From Pelagibacteraceae bacterium AG-390-D18 (GTDB taxonomy: Bacteria; Pseudomonadota; Alphaproteobacteria; Pelagibacterales; Pelagibacteraceae), in assembly GCA_003279715.1 (NCBI GenBank), contig QCGY01000006.1, forward strand, positions 21,848-85,847: a DNA stretch of 64,000 nucleotides, written 5' to 3'. The first letter of the stretch is position 1. The number at the start of each line of letters is the position of its first letter. Of the stretch, positions 7,621 through 17,756 are shown in pieces. Both the position numbers and the translations under genes were made by a program. The notes below the pieces were generated by a model. It was not told the origin of the DNA. It did no database searches and saw only the letters and a list, made by a program, of their open reading frames with translations.

Positions 7621-8448
7621 TTATTTCCACTTAGCTATTGGTGGTAAAGACATCAATATACCCTCAACATTTCCACCCGTTTGTAAGCCAAATTTTGTAC
7701 CTCTATCATATAATAAATTAAATTCAGCGTACCTTCCTCTTTTAATATACTGCATCTCTTTATCTTTTAAAGTCCATTTTTTGTGAATTTTTTTTTCAAT
7801 AATATTATTAAATATCATTTGAAATGTTACACCAACATCTCTTACAAATTTGAAGTCTCTTTCAAAATTATTTTTTTTGTAATCAAAAAAAATTCCACCA
7901 ATACCTCTTGCTTCACTTCTATGAGGTAGATAAAAATATTTATCACACCATTCTTTATATCTTTTATAATATTTTTTATTATGACGATTACACATTTTTT
8001 TTAATGAGAGATGAAAATTTTCTTCTTCTTTTTTATCTTTAATTGAAGGTGTTACATCCATACCACCACCAAACCAATTTTGAGTTGTACAAATATATCT
8101 AGTATTAAAATGCATCGCTGGAATATGAGGATTTTGCATATGCATTACTATTGAAATCCCAGAAGCCCAAAATCTTGGATCTTTATTAGCTCCAGGAATA
8201 TTTTTTTGAAATTTTTTTGGAAATTTTCCGTAAACTTTTGAAAAATTTACTCCTACCTTTTCAAAAATTTTTCCATTTTTTATAATTCTATATTCTCCTC
8301 CTCCTTCATCCTTAATTTTACTTCTTTGCCATGTAGTTGATTTAAATTTTATTTTATTTTTTTCAAGTTTACTAATGTCATCACAAATAGCATTTTGAAG
8401 AAGCTTGAACCAATTACTTACTAAGTCTTTTTTTATTTCATTGTCCAT
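7621..8448 (-). CDS. hemF: Oxygen-dependent coproporphyrinogen III oxidase
   Basis: 275 aa. The conserved block 'HMQNPHIPAMHFNTRYICT' followed by 'FGGGMDVTPSI' is the HemF active-site region, and 'RGIGGIFFDY', 'RYAEFNLLYDRGTKFGLQTG' and 'ILMSLPP' are further signatures. It oxidatively decarboxylates coproporphyrinogen III to protoporphyrinogen IX using O2, a heme step consistent with an obligate aerobe. It sits 1 nt after trmL and 3 nt before greA in one transcription unit. Confidence 0.97.
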   Translation of the reverse strand: MDNEIKKDLVSNWFKLLQNAICDDISKLEKNKIKFKSTTWQRSKIKDEGGGEYRIIKNGKIFEKVGVNFSKVYGKFPKKFQKNIPGANKDPRFWASGISIVMHMQNPHIPAMHFNTRYICTTQNWFGGGMDVTPSIKDKKEEENFHLSLKKMCNRHNKKYYKRYKEWCDKYFYLPHRSEARGIGGIFFDYKKNNFERDFKFVRDVGVTFQMIFNNIIEKKIHKKWTLKDKEMQYIKRGRYAEFNLLYDRGTKFGLQTGGNVEGILMSLPPIAKWK

Positions 8449-8449
8449 T

Positions 8450-8923
8450 TTATATTAATTTTGTTTGTCTTAAGCTTTCTGCTAAAACGATTGCAACAGA
8501 GGATGCTATATTCAATGACCTGGTATTTTCATTCATAGGTATTTTAAGTCGATCATTAATTGATTGATGAATCTTTTCGGGTACGCCAGCACTTTCTCTA
8601 CCAAATAGTATTGTGTCATCTTTTTCAAATTTAAATTTTAAGTATGATATCGATGCTTTTGTTGTCATTAATATCACTCTATGATTCTTTTTCGCATCAA
8701 AGAATTTATCTGAGCTTTGATATATTTCAACTTTATCCCAATCCATATAGTCCATTACCACTCTTTTAAACCTTTTGTCATTTAAGTGAAAACCACATGG
8801 CTCAATAATTTCAAGTTTAGCCCCTAAACAAGCACATGTTCTAATTATTGCAGCTGTATTTTGAGGTATATCTGGCTCATAAAGTGCAATTTTAGGTCTT
8901 AGAATTGTTGAATTCTGTGTCAT
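8450..8923 (-). CDS. trmL: tRNA (cytidine/uridine-34-2'-O)-methyltransferase
   Basis: 157 aa minimal SPOUT methyltransferase. 'ALYEPDIPQNTAAIIRTCAC' at the N terminus (family ExPqNtGni.R) and the knotted C-terminal SAM site 'ILFGRESAGVPEKI' plus 'NIASSVAIVLAE' identify the TrmL/YibK group. It methylates the wobble ribose of certain tRNA-Leu species. It is first in the trmL-hemF-greA unit, divergent from petABC across a 93-nt AT-rich gap that must hold both promoters; I see no near-consensus -35 there. Confidence 0.93.
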   Translation of the reverse strand: MTQNSTILRPKIALYEPDIPQNTAAIIRTCACLGAKLEIIEPCGFHLNDKRFKRVVMDYMDWDKVEIYQSSDKFFDAKKNHRVILMTTKASISYLKFKFEKDDTILFGRESAGVPEKIHQSINDRLKIPMNENTRSLNIASSVAIVLAESLRQTKLI

Positions 8924-9016
8924 TCTTTCAGTAGTAAAATTATTATTTTATATTATATGAATTCGTATATTAAGTATTTTTAAATCAATAATAGACAATA
9001 TAAACAACTAATTCAT

Positions 9017-9526
9017 ATGTCAGATAAAAAACCAGAAAGACGAGATTTTTTATTTACAGCCTCATATGCTGTAGGAGCAGTAGGTGTTGCTGCAGTAGTT
9101 TGGCCATTAGTTGATCAAATGAATCCAGATGCCTCTGTAAAGGCACTAGCAAGTACAGAAGTTGATGTAAGTTCAGTTAAACCCGGAAATACTATAACTG
9201 TGCTTTGGAGAGGAAAACCAGTTTTTATTAGAAGAAGAACTCAAGAAGAAATTTCAGAAGCTAGATCAGTTAAAATGGAAGATCTAATACATCCTGAAAA
9301 AGATGAGGATAGAGCCAAAGATCCAGAGTGGCTAGTAATGCTTGGTGTTTGTACTCATTTAGGGTGTGTTCCATTAAATGACAAAGGTGATTACGATGGT
9401 TGGTTTTGCCCATGTCATGGCTCGCATTACGATACATCGGGCAGAATTAGAAAAGGTCCCGCACCTTTAAACATGGAAGTTCCAAAATACGAATTTGTTA
9501 ATGATAATACAATTAAAATTGGATAA
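9017..9526 (+). CDS. petA: Ubiquinol-cytochrome c reductase Rieske iron-sulfur subunit
   Basis: 169 aa. The N terminus has a twin-arginine motif ('[14 protein letters not shown]') followed by a hydrophobic anchor, so Tat export with an uncleaved membrane helix is expected. The 2Fe-2S ligands are in '[10 protein letters not shown]' and '[13 protein letters not shown]' (two Cys, two His, plus the disulfide pair). It carries electrons from ubiquinol at the Qo site to cytochrome c1. It is the first gene of petABC, 8 nt before petB. Confidence 0.98.
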   Translation: MSDKKPERRDFLFTASYAVGAVGVAAVVWPLVDQMNPDASVKALASTEVDVSSVKPGNTITVLWRGKPVFIRRRTQEEISEARSVKMEDLIHPEKDEDRAKDPEWLVMLGVCTHLGCVPLNDKGDYDGWFCPCHGSHYDTSGRIRKGPAPLNMEVPKYEFVNDNTIKIG

Positions 9527-9534
9527 CTAATATT

Positions 9535-10797
9535 ATGAGTGATCACGAATATACGCCTACATCAAAAGTTGGAAAATGGTTTAATGATAGACTTCCACTT
9601 TTAACTTTAGCAAATCACTTAACAGATTATCCTACACCAAAAAATTTAAACTACTGGTGGACATTTGGGGGAATTCTAACTTTTTGTTTAATAACTCAGA
9701 TTGTAACAGGTTTAACACTTGCAATGCATTACATAGCTCATGCGGACATGGCTTTTGAAAGTGTTGAGCATATAATGAGAGATGTTAACTATGGTTGGTT
9801 AATAAGGTACATACATGCAAATGGTGCATCCATGTTTTTTTTAGCAGTTTATATTCATATATTTAGATCTTTATTTTATGGATCTTATAAATCTCCAAGA
9901 GAAATTATTTGGATAATTGGAATAATCATTTATCTATTAATGATGGCAGCTGCATTTATGGGTTACGTATTACCTTGGGGCCAAATGAGTTTTTGGGGGG
10001 CAACAGTTATCACAAATTTATTTAGTGCAATTCCATTAGTGGGTGAGGGAATTGTTACTTGGTTATGGGGTGGTTATTCTGTAGACAATCCTACTTTAAC
10101 TAGATTTTTTACACTCCATTATTTAATTCCTTTTTTAATTTTAGGCCTTGTTGTTTTGCATATTTGGGCTCTTCATGTTCCTGGAAACAACAACCCGGTT
10201 GGAATTGATATAAAGAAACCTTCAAAGGATACAGTGCCGTTTCATCCATACATTGTTATTAAAGATGGATTTGCATTACTGATGTTTATGATTGTTTTTG
10301 CCTTTTTTGTATTTTATTCACCAAATATTTTAGGTCATGCTGATAACTATATTGAAGCTAATCCAATGGTAACCCCAGCTCATATTGTTCCTGAATGGTA
10401 TCTTTTACCTTTTTATGCAATTTTAAGATCAGTACCTGATAAGTTACTTGGAGTTGTAGCAATGCTTTCAGCTATTTTAATCTTAGCTGTATTACCATGG
10501 TTAGATACTTCAAAAATAAGATCTGCAGTGTTTAGACCTTTGTACAAACAGTTCTATTGGATACTTGTAGCTGATGTTTTAATTCTAGGATATATGGGAG
10601 CTATGCCAGCTGAAGGGCTTTACTTATTAATTGCAAGAGTAGCTACTGCATATTATTTTCTTCATTTCTTGGTGATTTTACCAGTTTTAGGATTTAAAGA
10701 AAAAACATTGCCTATTCCATTAAGTATAACCGAACCTGTTCTTGGAGGCTCTACCAATTTGGCAATGGCTAAAAATAAAGAAAGTTTAGATAAATAA
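9535..10797 (+). CDS. petB: Cytochrome b of the bc1 complex
   Basis: 420 aa, eight predicted membrane helices. The paired heme-ligand histidines lie in '[18 protein letters not shown]' and in the second set '[20 protein letters not shown]'. The Qo-site signature '[14 protein letters not shown]' is intact. It is full length (b plus IV segments in one chain), as in alphaproteobacteria and mitochondria, unlike split b6f. It oxidises ubiquinol and pumps protons via the Q cycle. Only 1 nt separates its stop from petC. Confidence 0.98.
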   Translation: MSDHEYTPTSKVGKWFNDRLPLLTLANHLTDYPTPKNLNYWWTFGGILTFCLITQIVTGLTLAMHYIAHADMAFESVEHIMRDVNYGWLIRYIHANGASMFFLAVYIHIFRSLFYGSYKSPREIIWIIGIIIYLLMMAAAFMGYVLPWGQMSFWGATVITNLFSAIPLVGEGIVTWLWGGYSVDNPTLTRFFTLHYLIPFLILGLVVLHIWALHVPGNNNPVGIDIKKPSKDTVPFHPYIVIKDGFALLMFMIVFAFFVFYSPNILGHADNYIEANPMVTPAHIVPEWYLLPFYAILRSVPDKLLGVVAMLSAILILAVLPWLDTSKIRSAVFRPLYKQFYWILVADVLILGYMGAMPAEGLYLLIARVATAYYFLHFLVILPVLGFKEKTLPIPLSITEPVLGGSTNLAMAKNKESLDK

Positions 10798-10798
10798 A

Positions 10799-11578
10799 GT
10801 GAAGAATTTAATTAAATTATTTTCAATTCTAGTCTTATTTTTTTTTACAGTTACTCAATTACAATCAGCTGAAAAAGTTGACTATTTAAAGACTGATTGG
10901 AGTTTTAAGGGACTTTTTGGTAAATTTGATAGAGGTTCACTTCAAAGAGGGTATCAAGTTTACACAGAAGTCTGTGCTTCCTGTCACTCAATGAAATATC
11001 TAAGTTATAGAAATTTAGGAGAAAAGGGTGGACCAGAGTTCTCACAAGCTGAAGTCAAAGCTATAGCAGCCTCATTTGAAGTAATAGATGGGCCAAATGC
11101 TGATGGTGAAATGTTTGAGAGACCTGCAAAATTGTCTGATAAATTTGTAATGCCATACGACAATGTCAAAGCAGCTCAAGCAGCTAATGGTGGAGCTTAT
11201 CCTCCTGACATGTCAGTTCTTGTTAAAGCTAGAGGTGGTGGGGTAGATTATATTTATTCTTTGCTTCAAGGTTATGAAGATGCTCCATCTGGAATGACTT
11301 TAGATGAAGGTGTTCATTATAACAAATATATGTATGGAAATAAAATTAGAATGTCAGCTCCACTTTCAGATGATCTAATAGAATATGGAGATGGAACAAA
11401 AGCAACAGTTGAACAAATGTCAAAAGATGTTACGACATTTTTAATGTGGGCAGCAGAACCTCATTTAGAATCTAGACATCAAATGGGCTTTAAAGCAATT
11501 ATTTATTTAATTATTTTAACTATCTTAGTTTATTTCAGCATGAAAAAAATATGGTCACGTGTTGAATCTGAAGTTTAA
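10799..11578 (+). CDS. petC: Cytochrome c1
   Basis: 259 aa with a GTG start directly behind petB. A signal peptide ('LIKLFSILVLFFFTVTQLQSA') precedes the mature protein. The heme c site is 'VCASCHS' (CxxCH). A C-terminal anchor helix ('AIIYLIILTILVYFSMKKIW') fixes it to the membrane. It passes electrons from the Rieske protein to soluble or membrane cytochrome c. The last 24 nt overlap the 3' end of the convergent ychF, so no intrinsic terminator separates them. Confidence 0.98.
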   Translation: MKNLIKLFSILVLFFFTVTQLQSAEKVDYLKTDWSFKGLFGKFDRGSLQRGYQVYTEVCASCHSMKYLSYRNLGEKGGPEFSQAEVKAIAASFEVIDGPNADGEMFERPAKLSDKFVMPYDNVKAAQAANGGAYPPDMSVLVKARGGGVDYIYSLLQGYEDAPSGMTLDEGVHYNKYMYGNKIRMSAPLSDDLIEYGDGTKATVEQMSKDVTTFLMWAAEPHLESRHQMGFKAIIYLIILTILVYFSMKKIWSRVESEV

Positions 11579-12628
11579 TATATCACCATCTTTAACAATA
11601 TAATCTTTACCTTCTAGTCGCATTTTTCCATTAGTCTTTGAATTGACCCATCCATCATTTGTTACAAAATCTTCATAAGAAACTGTTTCTGCTCTTATAA
11701 AACCCTTTTCAAAATCAGTATGAATTTCACCAGCAGCTTTAGGAGCTGTACAGTTTTTTTGTATAGTCCATGCTCTAGTTTCTTCTGGACCAGAAGTAAA
11801 ATAGGTATCTAATTCTAAAACTTTATAACCTTTTTGAATTAACATACTTAATCCAGTTTCTTTCAAACCAATCATTTCCATATAGTTTTCTCTCTCTGAA
11901 GACTCTAGTTCATTGATTTGATTTTCTATATCAGCTGACACAATAAGAGTATTTTCTTCACCAAATTTTTCTATAAAATCTTTTGTATATTGATTACCCT
12001 CTTGAACACTTTCCTCGTCTACGTTACATACAAATATTTTTGGTTTAATGGATAATAAACCACTTTGATTAAGTTGCTTGATCTCAAATTGAGATTTTAG
12101 AATTGAGATATCCTTATCATTATTAATACAATCCAATGCAACTTCTAATATTTTTAATTGCTCCTCATCAACATTTTTTTTATTACTTTTTTCCAATCTC
12201 TTTTGAATTGACTCTAAGTCTGCTAACATCATTTCAGTTTCAATAATTTCTAAATCTCTGATGGGATCTACCGTTGGATTAACATTTTGAATATCATCAG
12301 AATCAAAACATCTAATCATGTGAATAATTGCATCCACTTCTCTAATATGTGATAAAAACTTATTACCCAAACCTTCACCTTTTGATGCGCCTTTTACTAG
12401 TCCAGCAATATCGACAAATGAAATTGTGGTATTTATGATTTTTTTTGATTTTGAAACTTTAGATAGGTTGTTTAATCTTTCATCTGGGACTGGAACAATA
12501 CCAACATTTGGTTCAATCGTGCAAAAAGGAAAATTAGCTGCTTGAGCTTTACTTGAGTTTGTTAATGCATTGAATAGGGTAGACTTACCAACATTGGGCA
12601 AACCAACAATTCCACATTTAAAGCTCAT
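11555..12628 (-). CDS. ychF: Ribosome-associated OBG-family ATPase/GTPase YchF
   Basis: 357 aa, usual YchF/OLA1 length. G1 is 'GLPNVGKSTLFNAL', G3 'DIAGLVKGASKGEGLGN', and the NxxE-like specificity motif is 'FVCNVDEE'. A coiled-coil insertion (about 135-185) and a C-terminal TGS domain ('AWTIQKNCTAPKAAGEIHTD') follow. The family prefers ATP and binds ribosomes or the proteasome; in bacteria it affects stress responses. It starts 1 nt overlapping the pth stop, in the order prs-rplY-pth-ychF conserved in alphaproteobacteria. Confidence 0.97.
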   Translation of the reverse strand: MSFKCGIVGLPNVGKSTLFNALTNSSKAQAANFPFCTIEPNVGIVPVPDERLNNLSKVSKSKKIINTTISFVDIAGLVKGASKGEGLGNKFLSHIREVDAIIHMIRCFDSDDIQNVNPTVDPIRDLEIIETEMMLADLESIQKRLEKSNKKNVDEEQLKILEVALDCINNDKDISILKSQFEIKQLNQSGLLSIKPKIFVCNVDEESVQEGNQYTKDFIEKFGEENTLIVSADIENQINELESSERENYMEMIGLKETGLSMLIQKGYKVLELDTYFTSGPEETRAWTIQKNCTAPKAAGEIHTDFEKGFIRAETVSYEDFVTNDGWVNSKTNGKMRLEGKDYIVKDGDILNFRFNT

Positions 12629-13191
12629 TATTTATTGTTATTTACTGTGCTAGAAAATAAATCTAATTTTTTTTCAACTAATATAGAAATTGACTCATTA
12701 ATATGATTTGAGATTTTTTCTATACCAATTAATTCTTCTTCATCAAAGTTTTGAAGTACAAAATCTCCAACTTCTACATTCTCTTTTGGTTTACCAATAC
12801 CAATTCTTACTCTTGAATAATCTTTTCCTATAAATTTATCAATGGATGCAATTCCGTTGTGACCTGCACTTGATCCACCGAATTTTGCTTTAATCTTCCC
12901 AAACTCTAAATCTAAATCATCATGAAAAACAATTACATCTTCTGCGTCTATTTTAAAATATTCAATAAGCTCTCTAATACAAATTCCTGAATTATTCATA
13001 AATGTTAATGGTTTGATGGCATAAACTTTTTGATTACCAACATTCCCAGTTGTTAGTAGTCCTTTAAATTTTGGCTTTTGTTTTGATAAGCCAAATTTTT
13101 TATTAATAGAGTCTATAATTTTAAAGCCAACATTATGTCTATTATTCTCACTATCTGGAGTTGGGTTGCCTAGGCCTACAAATAAAAGCAT
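12628..13191 (-). CDS. pth: Peptidyl-tRNA hydrolase
   Basis: 187 aa. Signatures are 'VGLGNPTPDSENNRHNVGFK' at the N terminus (catalytic His in RHNVG), 'PLTFMNNSG' and 'FHDDLDLEFGKIKAKFGGSS' with 'GHNGIASI'. It recycles peptidyl-tRNA that drops off stalled ribosomes. It shares one base with ychF (stop/start overlap) and lies 36 nt downstream of rplY; translation-quality genes are grouped here. Confidence 0.97.
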   Translation of the reverse strand: MLLFVGLGNPTPDSENNRHNVGFKIIDSINKKFGLSKQKPKFKGLLTTGNVGNQKVYAIKPLTFMNNSGICIRELIEYFKIDAEDVIVFHDDLDLEFGKIKAKFGGSSAGHNGIASIDKFIGKDYSRVRIGIGKPKENVEVGDFVLQNFDEEELIGIEKISNHINESISILVEKKLDLFSSTVNNNK

Positions 13192-13227
13192 ATTTTTTAG
13201 TGGATAGTAAAATTTAACTTTGGCAGA

Positions 13228-13929
13228 TTATTTCTTTTCTTCAGCAACTTTTTTGTCTTCACCTTCTTTTGCTTCACCTTCTGCAGCTGGCTTTTCACCA
13301 TCTGCAGCTGCTTCAGATCCTGCCTCTCCTTCCGCAGCTTCCGCTTCAGCAGGTTTCTCAGGCTCTTTCATTACTGTAGGTGCAGCTAAAGTTGCTATAA
13401 CAAAGTCTCTACCTTTAATAGTTGGAGCCACATCTGTTTCTAAGTCGATTGATGATATTTTAAAACTTTCACCAATCTCAACTCCATCCAGATCTATTAC
13501 TAAACTTTCTGGAATCTTTTCACTTGGACATCTTAATTCTACTTTTCTTCTAACGATGTTCAAAACTCCACCTCTCTTCAAGCCTGGAGATTTTTCATGG
13601 TTAATAAACTGAACAGGCACTTCAATTCTTATTTTTACACCTGGAACCACTCTTAAAAAGTCTACATGAATAGGTTCATCTGAAATGATGTGATATTTAA
13701 TTTCTCTTGGAAGAACGTTTTGAGGTTTTCCATCAACATTTAAAGTAACTATATTGGATAGGAAATTTTCTTTATCAATCAGAGACTTTAATAGTTTTTT
13801 TGAAATTGAAACTGTTTCATTTTGTGCTTCACCACCATAAATTACAGCTGGCACACCACCATTATTTCTAAGCGCACTAAGTTCACCCTTAGTTTTTGTG
13901 TTTCTAATGTTTGCGTCTAATGAAATCAT
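13228..13929 (-). CDS. rplY: 50S ribosomal protein L25 (general stress protein Ctc form)
   Basis: 233 aa. The N-terminal L25 domain binds 5S rRNA ('TKGELSALRNNGGVPAVIYG'), followed by the second (TL5/Ctc) beta domain ('PVQFINHEKSPGLKRGGVLN'). The last ~45 residues are a low-complexity Ala/Glu/Lys tail, visibly more GC-rich than the surroundings; such tails are common in alphaproteobacterial L25. The 45 nt upstream contain a small hairpin (TGGG-7 nt loop-CCCA) just before the start and no Shine-Dalgarno sequence. The large plus-strand ORF at 13220-13612 is an antisense shadow of this gene. Confidence 0.96.
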   Translation of the reverse strand: MISLDANIRNTKTKGELSALRNNGGVPAVIYGGEAQNETVSISKKLLKSLIDKENFLSNIVTLNVDGKPQNVLPREIKYHIISDEPIHVDFLRVVPGVKIRIEVPVQFINHEKSPGLKRGGVLNIVRRKVELRCPSEKIPESLVIDLDGVEIGESFKISSIDLETDVAPTIKGRDFVIATLAAPTVMKEPEKPAEAEAAEGEAGSEAAADGEKPAAEGEAKEGEDKKVAEEKK

Positions 13930-13974
13930 AAAATCATGGGTTTTTAGCCCAAGTTCTTTAATAACTCAAGGTAA

Positions 13975-14907
13975 TTATTTAAATAAATCTGAGACAGATG
14001 TTGAGTTAGATATTCTTTTAATTGCTTCTCCCATTAAGCCAGAAATTGGCAGAACCTCAATGTTTTTAGCACCCTTAATTTTATCATTGTTGTCAATTGT
14101 ATCGGTAATAACAAGATTTTTGATTACAGAATTTTTAATTTTTTTTACAGCCTCACCACTTAATACTCCGTGTGTGATGTAAACATAAACTTCCTTCGCA
14201 CCTCTGTCTTTAAGCGCTTTTGCAGCGTTTACTATTGTCCCACCTGAATCAATAATATCATCAACGATTACACAAGTTTTTCCTTTAACATCTCCTATCA
14301 CATTCATTACTTGTGATTGACCTGGCTTTGGTCTTCTTTTATCAACGATTGCAAGTCCTACATTTAATAGTTTGCCTAAAGCTCTAGCTCTCTCAGTTCC
14401 ACCTACATCTGGTGCAACACAAATAATATTTTTATTTTTTATTTTTTTCTTTGCGTGTCTTGCAAAAATTGGAGTTGCAAATAAGTTATCAACAGGAATG
14501 TCAAAAAAACCTTGAATTTGACCAGCATGTAAATCAACTGTTACCACTCTATCTGCACCAGCTTTAGTAATTAGATTTGATACAAGTTTTGCTGAAATAG
14601 AAGTTCTTGGAACAACCTTTCTATCTTGTCTTGCATAACCAAAGTAAGGAATGACAGCTGTAATATTTTTTGCAGATGATCTTTTTAATGCATCTATGCA
14701 AAGTAAAAGCTCCATTAGATTATCATTAGCAGGCGATGAAATTGATTGAATGATAAAAATACTATTTCCTCTTATATTTTCATTAATCTCAACATAAATT
14801 TCTCCATCAGAAAAATTTCTGATGCTAGAATTTACCAATTTAGATTTTAAATATTTTGCAATATTTTTGCTAAGAGGCTTATTGCTGTTACCGGATAATA
14901 ATTTCAT
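13975..14907 (-). CDS. prs: Ribose-phosphate pyrophosphokinase (PRPP synthase)
   Basis: 310 aa. ATP and metal site: '[11 protein letters not shown]' and '[18 protein letters not shown]'; PRPP loop: '[18 protein letters not shown]'. It makes PRPP for purine, pyrimidine, His, Trp and NAD synthesis. The gene is upstream of rplY-pth-ychF with a 45-nt gap and 7 nt downstream of pgeF, so it may be transcribed from lgt onward. Confidence 0.98.
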   Translation of the reverse strand: MKLLSGNSNKPLSKNIAKYLKSKLVNSSIRNFSDGEIYVEINENIRGNSIFIIQSISSPANDNLMELLLCIDALKRSSAKNITAVIPYFGYARQDRKVVPRTSISAKLVSNLITKAGADRVVTVDLHAGQIQGFFDIPVDNLFATPIFARHAKKKIKNKNIICVAPDVGGTERARALGKLLNVGLAIVDKRRPKPGQSQVMNVIGDVKGKTCVIVDDIIDSGGTIVNAAKALKDRGAKEVYVYITHGVLSGEAVKKIKNSVIKNLVITDTIDNNDKIKGAKNIEVLPISGLMGEAIKRISNSTSVSDLFK

Positions 14908-14914
14908 TAAAAAC

Positions 14915-15679
14915 CTAATTAAGCATAATTATTGATATATTTCTACCATAATCATCATGATTTAATTTCAAAGCTCTTCTCGCACTAAAAAATTTATTTG
15001 TTTTATCAAAAGTATCAATTCTTAACATATCTATATTTTTAACTTTAATGGTTTTAAGCGAAGCATATATATACTTAGTTAAATCAAAGTATAATCTATT
15101 TTTTTTATTCTTAAAAAATATATAATTTTTTTTATCTTTTTTAATAAATTTTCTTTTAAAATCTTGTTTAACTTCATAATTTTTTTGAGAAATAGATGGA
15201 CCTATAGCAGCTGTAATATTTTCTAATTTACAACCTTTTTTGATCATGAACTTGATTACTTTAGCAATAATACCTTTAAATGCTCCTTTCCATCCAGCGT
15301 GAATTGCTGCTATCATCTTCATTTTGTCTTCATAAATTAGTATTGGAGCACAATCAGCAGTTAGAACACCTATAGGAAAATTTTTTTTATTAGTAATTAT
15401 AGCATCAACCTTAGGCTTCTCTTTATTGTCATATGCCTTATCAATGAATAAGAACTTATTACTATGTATCTGATGAACTAAAAAAATATTTTGTGCTTTT
15501 TTACTAATTTTTTTTCTAACTATTTGTAAGTTTTTTTTGATATTTTTCTTATTATCTTTTGAGCCAGGGCCACAGTTTAAACTTTTGTATATATTTTTAG
15601 AGTGACCACCAACACTATTAAAAAAGCAATGTTCCAAGTCCTTTATTCTTGCTAATTTTTTTGATCTAATCAATTTCAA
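14915..15679 (-). CDS. pgeF: Peptidoglycan editing factor PgeF (multicopper-oxidase-fold, YfiH family)
   Basis: 254 aa. Conserved Zn/Cu-ligand segments are 'LVHQIHSNK', '[13 protein letters not shown]' and '[14 protein letters not shown]', the Cys-His-His set of the YfiH/laccase-domain family. Known members prevent misincorporation of serine for L-alanine in murein precursors; older annotations call them polyphenol oxidases or purine nucleoside phosphorylases. The first 14 nt overlap the end of the MidA-family gene, in the lgt-midA-pgeF order seen in alphaproteobacteria. Confidence 0.92.
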   Translation of the reverse strand: MKLIRSKKLARIKDLEHCFFNSVGGHSKNIYKSLNCGPGSKDNKKNIKKNLQIVRKKISKKAQNIFLVHQIHSNKFLFIDKAYDNKEKPKVDAIITNKKNFPIGVLTADCAPILIYEDKMKMIAAIHAGWKGAFKGIIAKVIKFMIKKGCKLENITAAIGPSISQKNYEVKQDFKRKFIKKDKKNYIFFKNKKNRLYFDLTKYIYASLKTIKVKNIDMLRIDTFDKTNKFFSARRALKLNHDDYGRNISIIMLN

Positions 15680-16718
15680 AGCCTGTTTTGAATTTATTTT
15701 TTTTCTTTTTTATTAACATTACTTTAAATAGTTCACCCATTTGTTTTTTATCAATAAGTCTTCTTATTCTATAGAATAAATCTGATTTTTCAGAAAAAGG
15801 TAAATTTTCACTTATAATCTCAGCTCTTTGAACTATCCCCATACTTGTCAAAAATTTCTTATGGTTGCTAATTATAGAACTTAATTCATCGAATTGATTT
15901 GTAAATTTTTTAAATAAATCGAAGTTAATATTGTATGTTATGTCAGTTTCTCCAATATTTTCTAAAATATTAGAATATTTATGATTTTTGATAGCCTGTA
16001 AAGTTTCACGCATCTTAATATCTAAATACCCATAATCAATTATTAATACTCCACCATCATTTTTTTTTATTAAGTTACAAATATTTTTTAAATATTCAAA
16101 TGAACCTGGTGAATATTCAATAATTTCTTGTTCTTTTGAAATAGCAAAATTTAAATTCTGCTCAATTTTTTTTATATTTGCTGGCTGTTCTTTAAATTCA
16201 GCTTTCCCTTTTTCTTTGAAATTAACAAATCTTTCAACCCAACCTTCTTCTTTTTTAAAAAACTGCTTAATTGGAAGTGCATCAAAAAATTCATTAGCTA
16301 AAAAAATAGTTGGATAGGAATTATTAGTATTTATATCTTCTATCCAAATTATTTTTTCAGACCTCAAAATTAACTGTTGTTTTTTTTTCAATAATTCACT
16401 TTTTTCATGAATTTGAAAATTACAGTTATGAAAACATTCTGGAAAATTTTTTAATGTTTCAATTATAACTTTCATCATTTCACCATTTCCAGCTCCAAAT
16501 TCTAATAAGTTAAATTTTTTTGGTGATCCTAGACTTTTCCAAAAGGTCACTATCCAGATTGCTATTATTTCTGAAAAAACTCTTGTAATATTTGGGGCAG
16601 TAATAAAATCTCCTTCTTTTCCAAAAGGATTTTTTTTCATGTAGTATCCATCAACTTTGTCGTAAAGAGCGAATTCTATAAATTGATCTAACGGTAAATC
16701 TCTATTATTTGTTTTCAT
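15666..16718 (-). CDS. SAM-dependent methyltransferase, MidA/NDUFAF7 family
   Basis: 350 aa from the ATG at 16718 (start 'MKTNNRDLPLDQFIEFALYD'). The track's start at 16754 would extend 50 nt into lgt and adds residues foreign to the family. 'YYMKKNPFGKEGDFITAP' and the SAM-binding motif 'LLEFGAGNGEMMKV' are hallmarks of COG1565. The mitochondrial member NDUFAF7 symmetrically dimethylates an arginine of complex I subunit NDUFS2; a comparable role on NuoD is plausible in an alphaproteobacterium but unproven. It overlaps lgt upstream and pgeF downstream by 14 nt each. Confidence 0.88.
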   Translation of the reverse strand: MKTNNRDLPLDQFIEFALYDKVDGYYMKKNPFGKEGDFITAPNITRVFSEIIAIWIVTFWKSLGSPKKFNLLEFGAGNGEMMKVIIETLKNFPECFHNCNFQIHEKSELLKKKQQLILRSEKIIWIEDINTNNSYPTIFLANEFFDALPIKQFFKKEEGWVERFVNFKEKGKAEFKEQPANIKKIEQNLNFAISKEQEIIEYSPGSFEYLKNICNLIKKNDGGVLIIDYGYLDIKMRETLQAIKNHKYSNILENIGETDITYNINFDLFKKFTNQFDELSSIISNHKKFLTSMGIVQRAEIISENLPFSEKSDLFYRIRRLIDKKQMGELFKVMLIKKKKNKFKTGFEID

Positions 16719-17478
16719 TTTTAAGGTAAAAGATAGCCATGCCAATAGAAGCAAATACTAAACTAATTATTTGGCCCATAGTTAAACTTAAAATTAAATA
16801 ACCTATATGTTCATCTGGAACTCTAAAAAACTCAATAAAGAATCTAAATATAGAATAAAAAATTAAAAATAATCCTGAAATTAAACCAGGTTTGTTTAAA
16901 TATTTTTTATTTGTAAAATAAATTAATATTATAAATAAAATTAAGCCTTCTAAAATTGCTTCATATAATTGTGATGGGTGTCTGGATAATTTATCTACTT
17001 TAATAAAAATTACTGACCAAGGTACATCTGAGACCGTTCCATAAAGTTCTGAATTTATAAAATTAGCTAATCTGCCAAAAAAAATTCCAACTGGAGCAAC
17101 TAATGATACCTGGTCTAAATAAAAAAATGGATTTTGATTATTTTTTTTTGCAAAAATATAACTTGAAACAATTACACCAAATAATCCTCCATGAAACGAC
17201 ATTCCACCTTGCCAAATTTTAAAAATATCTAAAAAATTATCTGAGTAATATGAAAAATTGTAAAATACGATGTAACCTATTCTTCCACCTAAAATTATTC
17301 CAATGATGAGGTAGGTAATATAGTCATCAAATTTTTCACTTATATCTGATTGTTTGATGAATATTTTTTTGCATAAGATCCAGCCAATTACAATTCCTAA
17401 AATGTAAGCTAATGAATACCATCTAATTTCAAATGACATGATTTGAAAAGCAACTGGGTCAAAATTATTGATGAACAT
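16705..17478 (-). CDS. lgt: Prolipoprotein diacylglyceryl transferase
   Basis: 257 aa, about seven membrane helices. The Lgt signature is 'GRLANFINSELYG' (family GRxGNFxNxE.xG), with 'GGRIGYIVFYN' and 'GGMSFHGGLFGV' earlier. It transfers diacylglycerol from phosphatidylglycerol to the lipobox cysteine of prolipoproteins, such as the BamD encoded later in the window. It heads a run lgt-midA-pgeF-prs and diverges from ubiK with 32 nt between start codons. Confidence 0.96.
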   Translation of the reverse strand: MFINNFDPVAFQIMSFEIRWYSLAYILGIVIGWILCKKIFIKQSDISEKFDDYITYLIIGIILGGRIGYIVFYNFSYYSDNFLDIFKIWQGGMSFHGGLFGVIVSSYIFAKKNNQNPFFYLDQVSLVAPVGIFFGRLANFINSELYGTVSDVPWSVIFIKVDKLSRHPSQLYEAILEGLILFIILIYFTNKKYLNKPGLISGLFLIFYSIFRFFIEFFRVPDEHIGYLILSLTMGQIISLVFASIGMAIFYLKNENK

Positions 17479-17510
17479 TTTAAATATTACTTATAATGTA
17501 TATCTTAAAT

Positions 17511-17756
17511 ATGAAAAATTCTAAATTTTTAATTGATAGACTTGGTAAACTCTTTGAACAAGGTATTATTTCTTCAAAAGATCTTACTTCAGAACTTTTC
17601 AATATTTTAAAATCTAAAAGAGATGAAATTGTTTTTAAGTTGAAAATTGTTAGCAAAGATGAATTTGATGTATTATCTAAACGGGTCGAAAATTTAGAAA
17701 ATAAAATAAAAAAATTAGAGACTAAGAAGAAAACTAAACGGGCAAAAAAATCTTAA
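17511..17756 (+). CDS. ubiK: UbiK-family ubiquinone biosynthesis accessory factor (BMFP)
   Basis: 81 aa from ATG 17511; the track start at 17496 adds five residues and lies almost on the lgt start. The C-terminal half has 'LKIVSKDEFDVLSKRVENLE' (family VtReEFdvl...LE), predicted coiled coil, ending in a Lys-rich tail. UbiK/YqiC binds lipids and assists the soluble Ubi complex. Lone placement opposite lgt is common in proteobacteria. The last 23 nt overlap the end of the convergent histidine kinase gene. Confidence 0.85.
   Translation: MKNSKFLIDRLGKLFEQGIISSKDLTSELFNILKSKRDEIVFKLKIVSKDEFDVLSKRVENLENKIKKLETKKKTKRAKKS

Noticed and set aside
13220-13612. 130-aa plus-strand ORF rich in Ala/Ser
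   Set aside because: It is an antisense shadow of the GC-richer Ala/Glu tail of L25.
16719-16754. Upstream start of the MidA-family methyltransferase
   Set aside because: It lies in lgt coding sequence and adds residues unlike the family; ATG 16718 fits.
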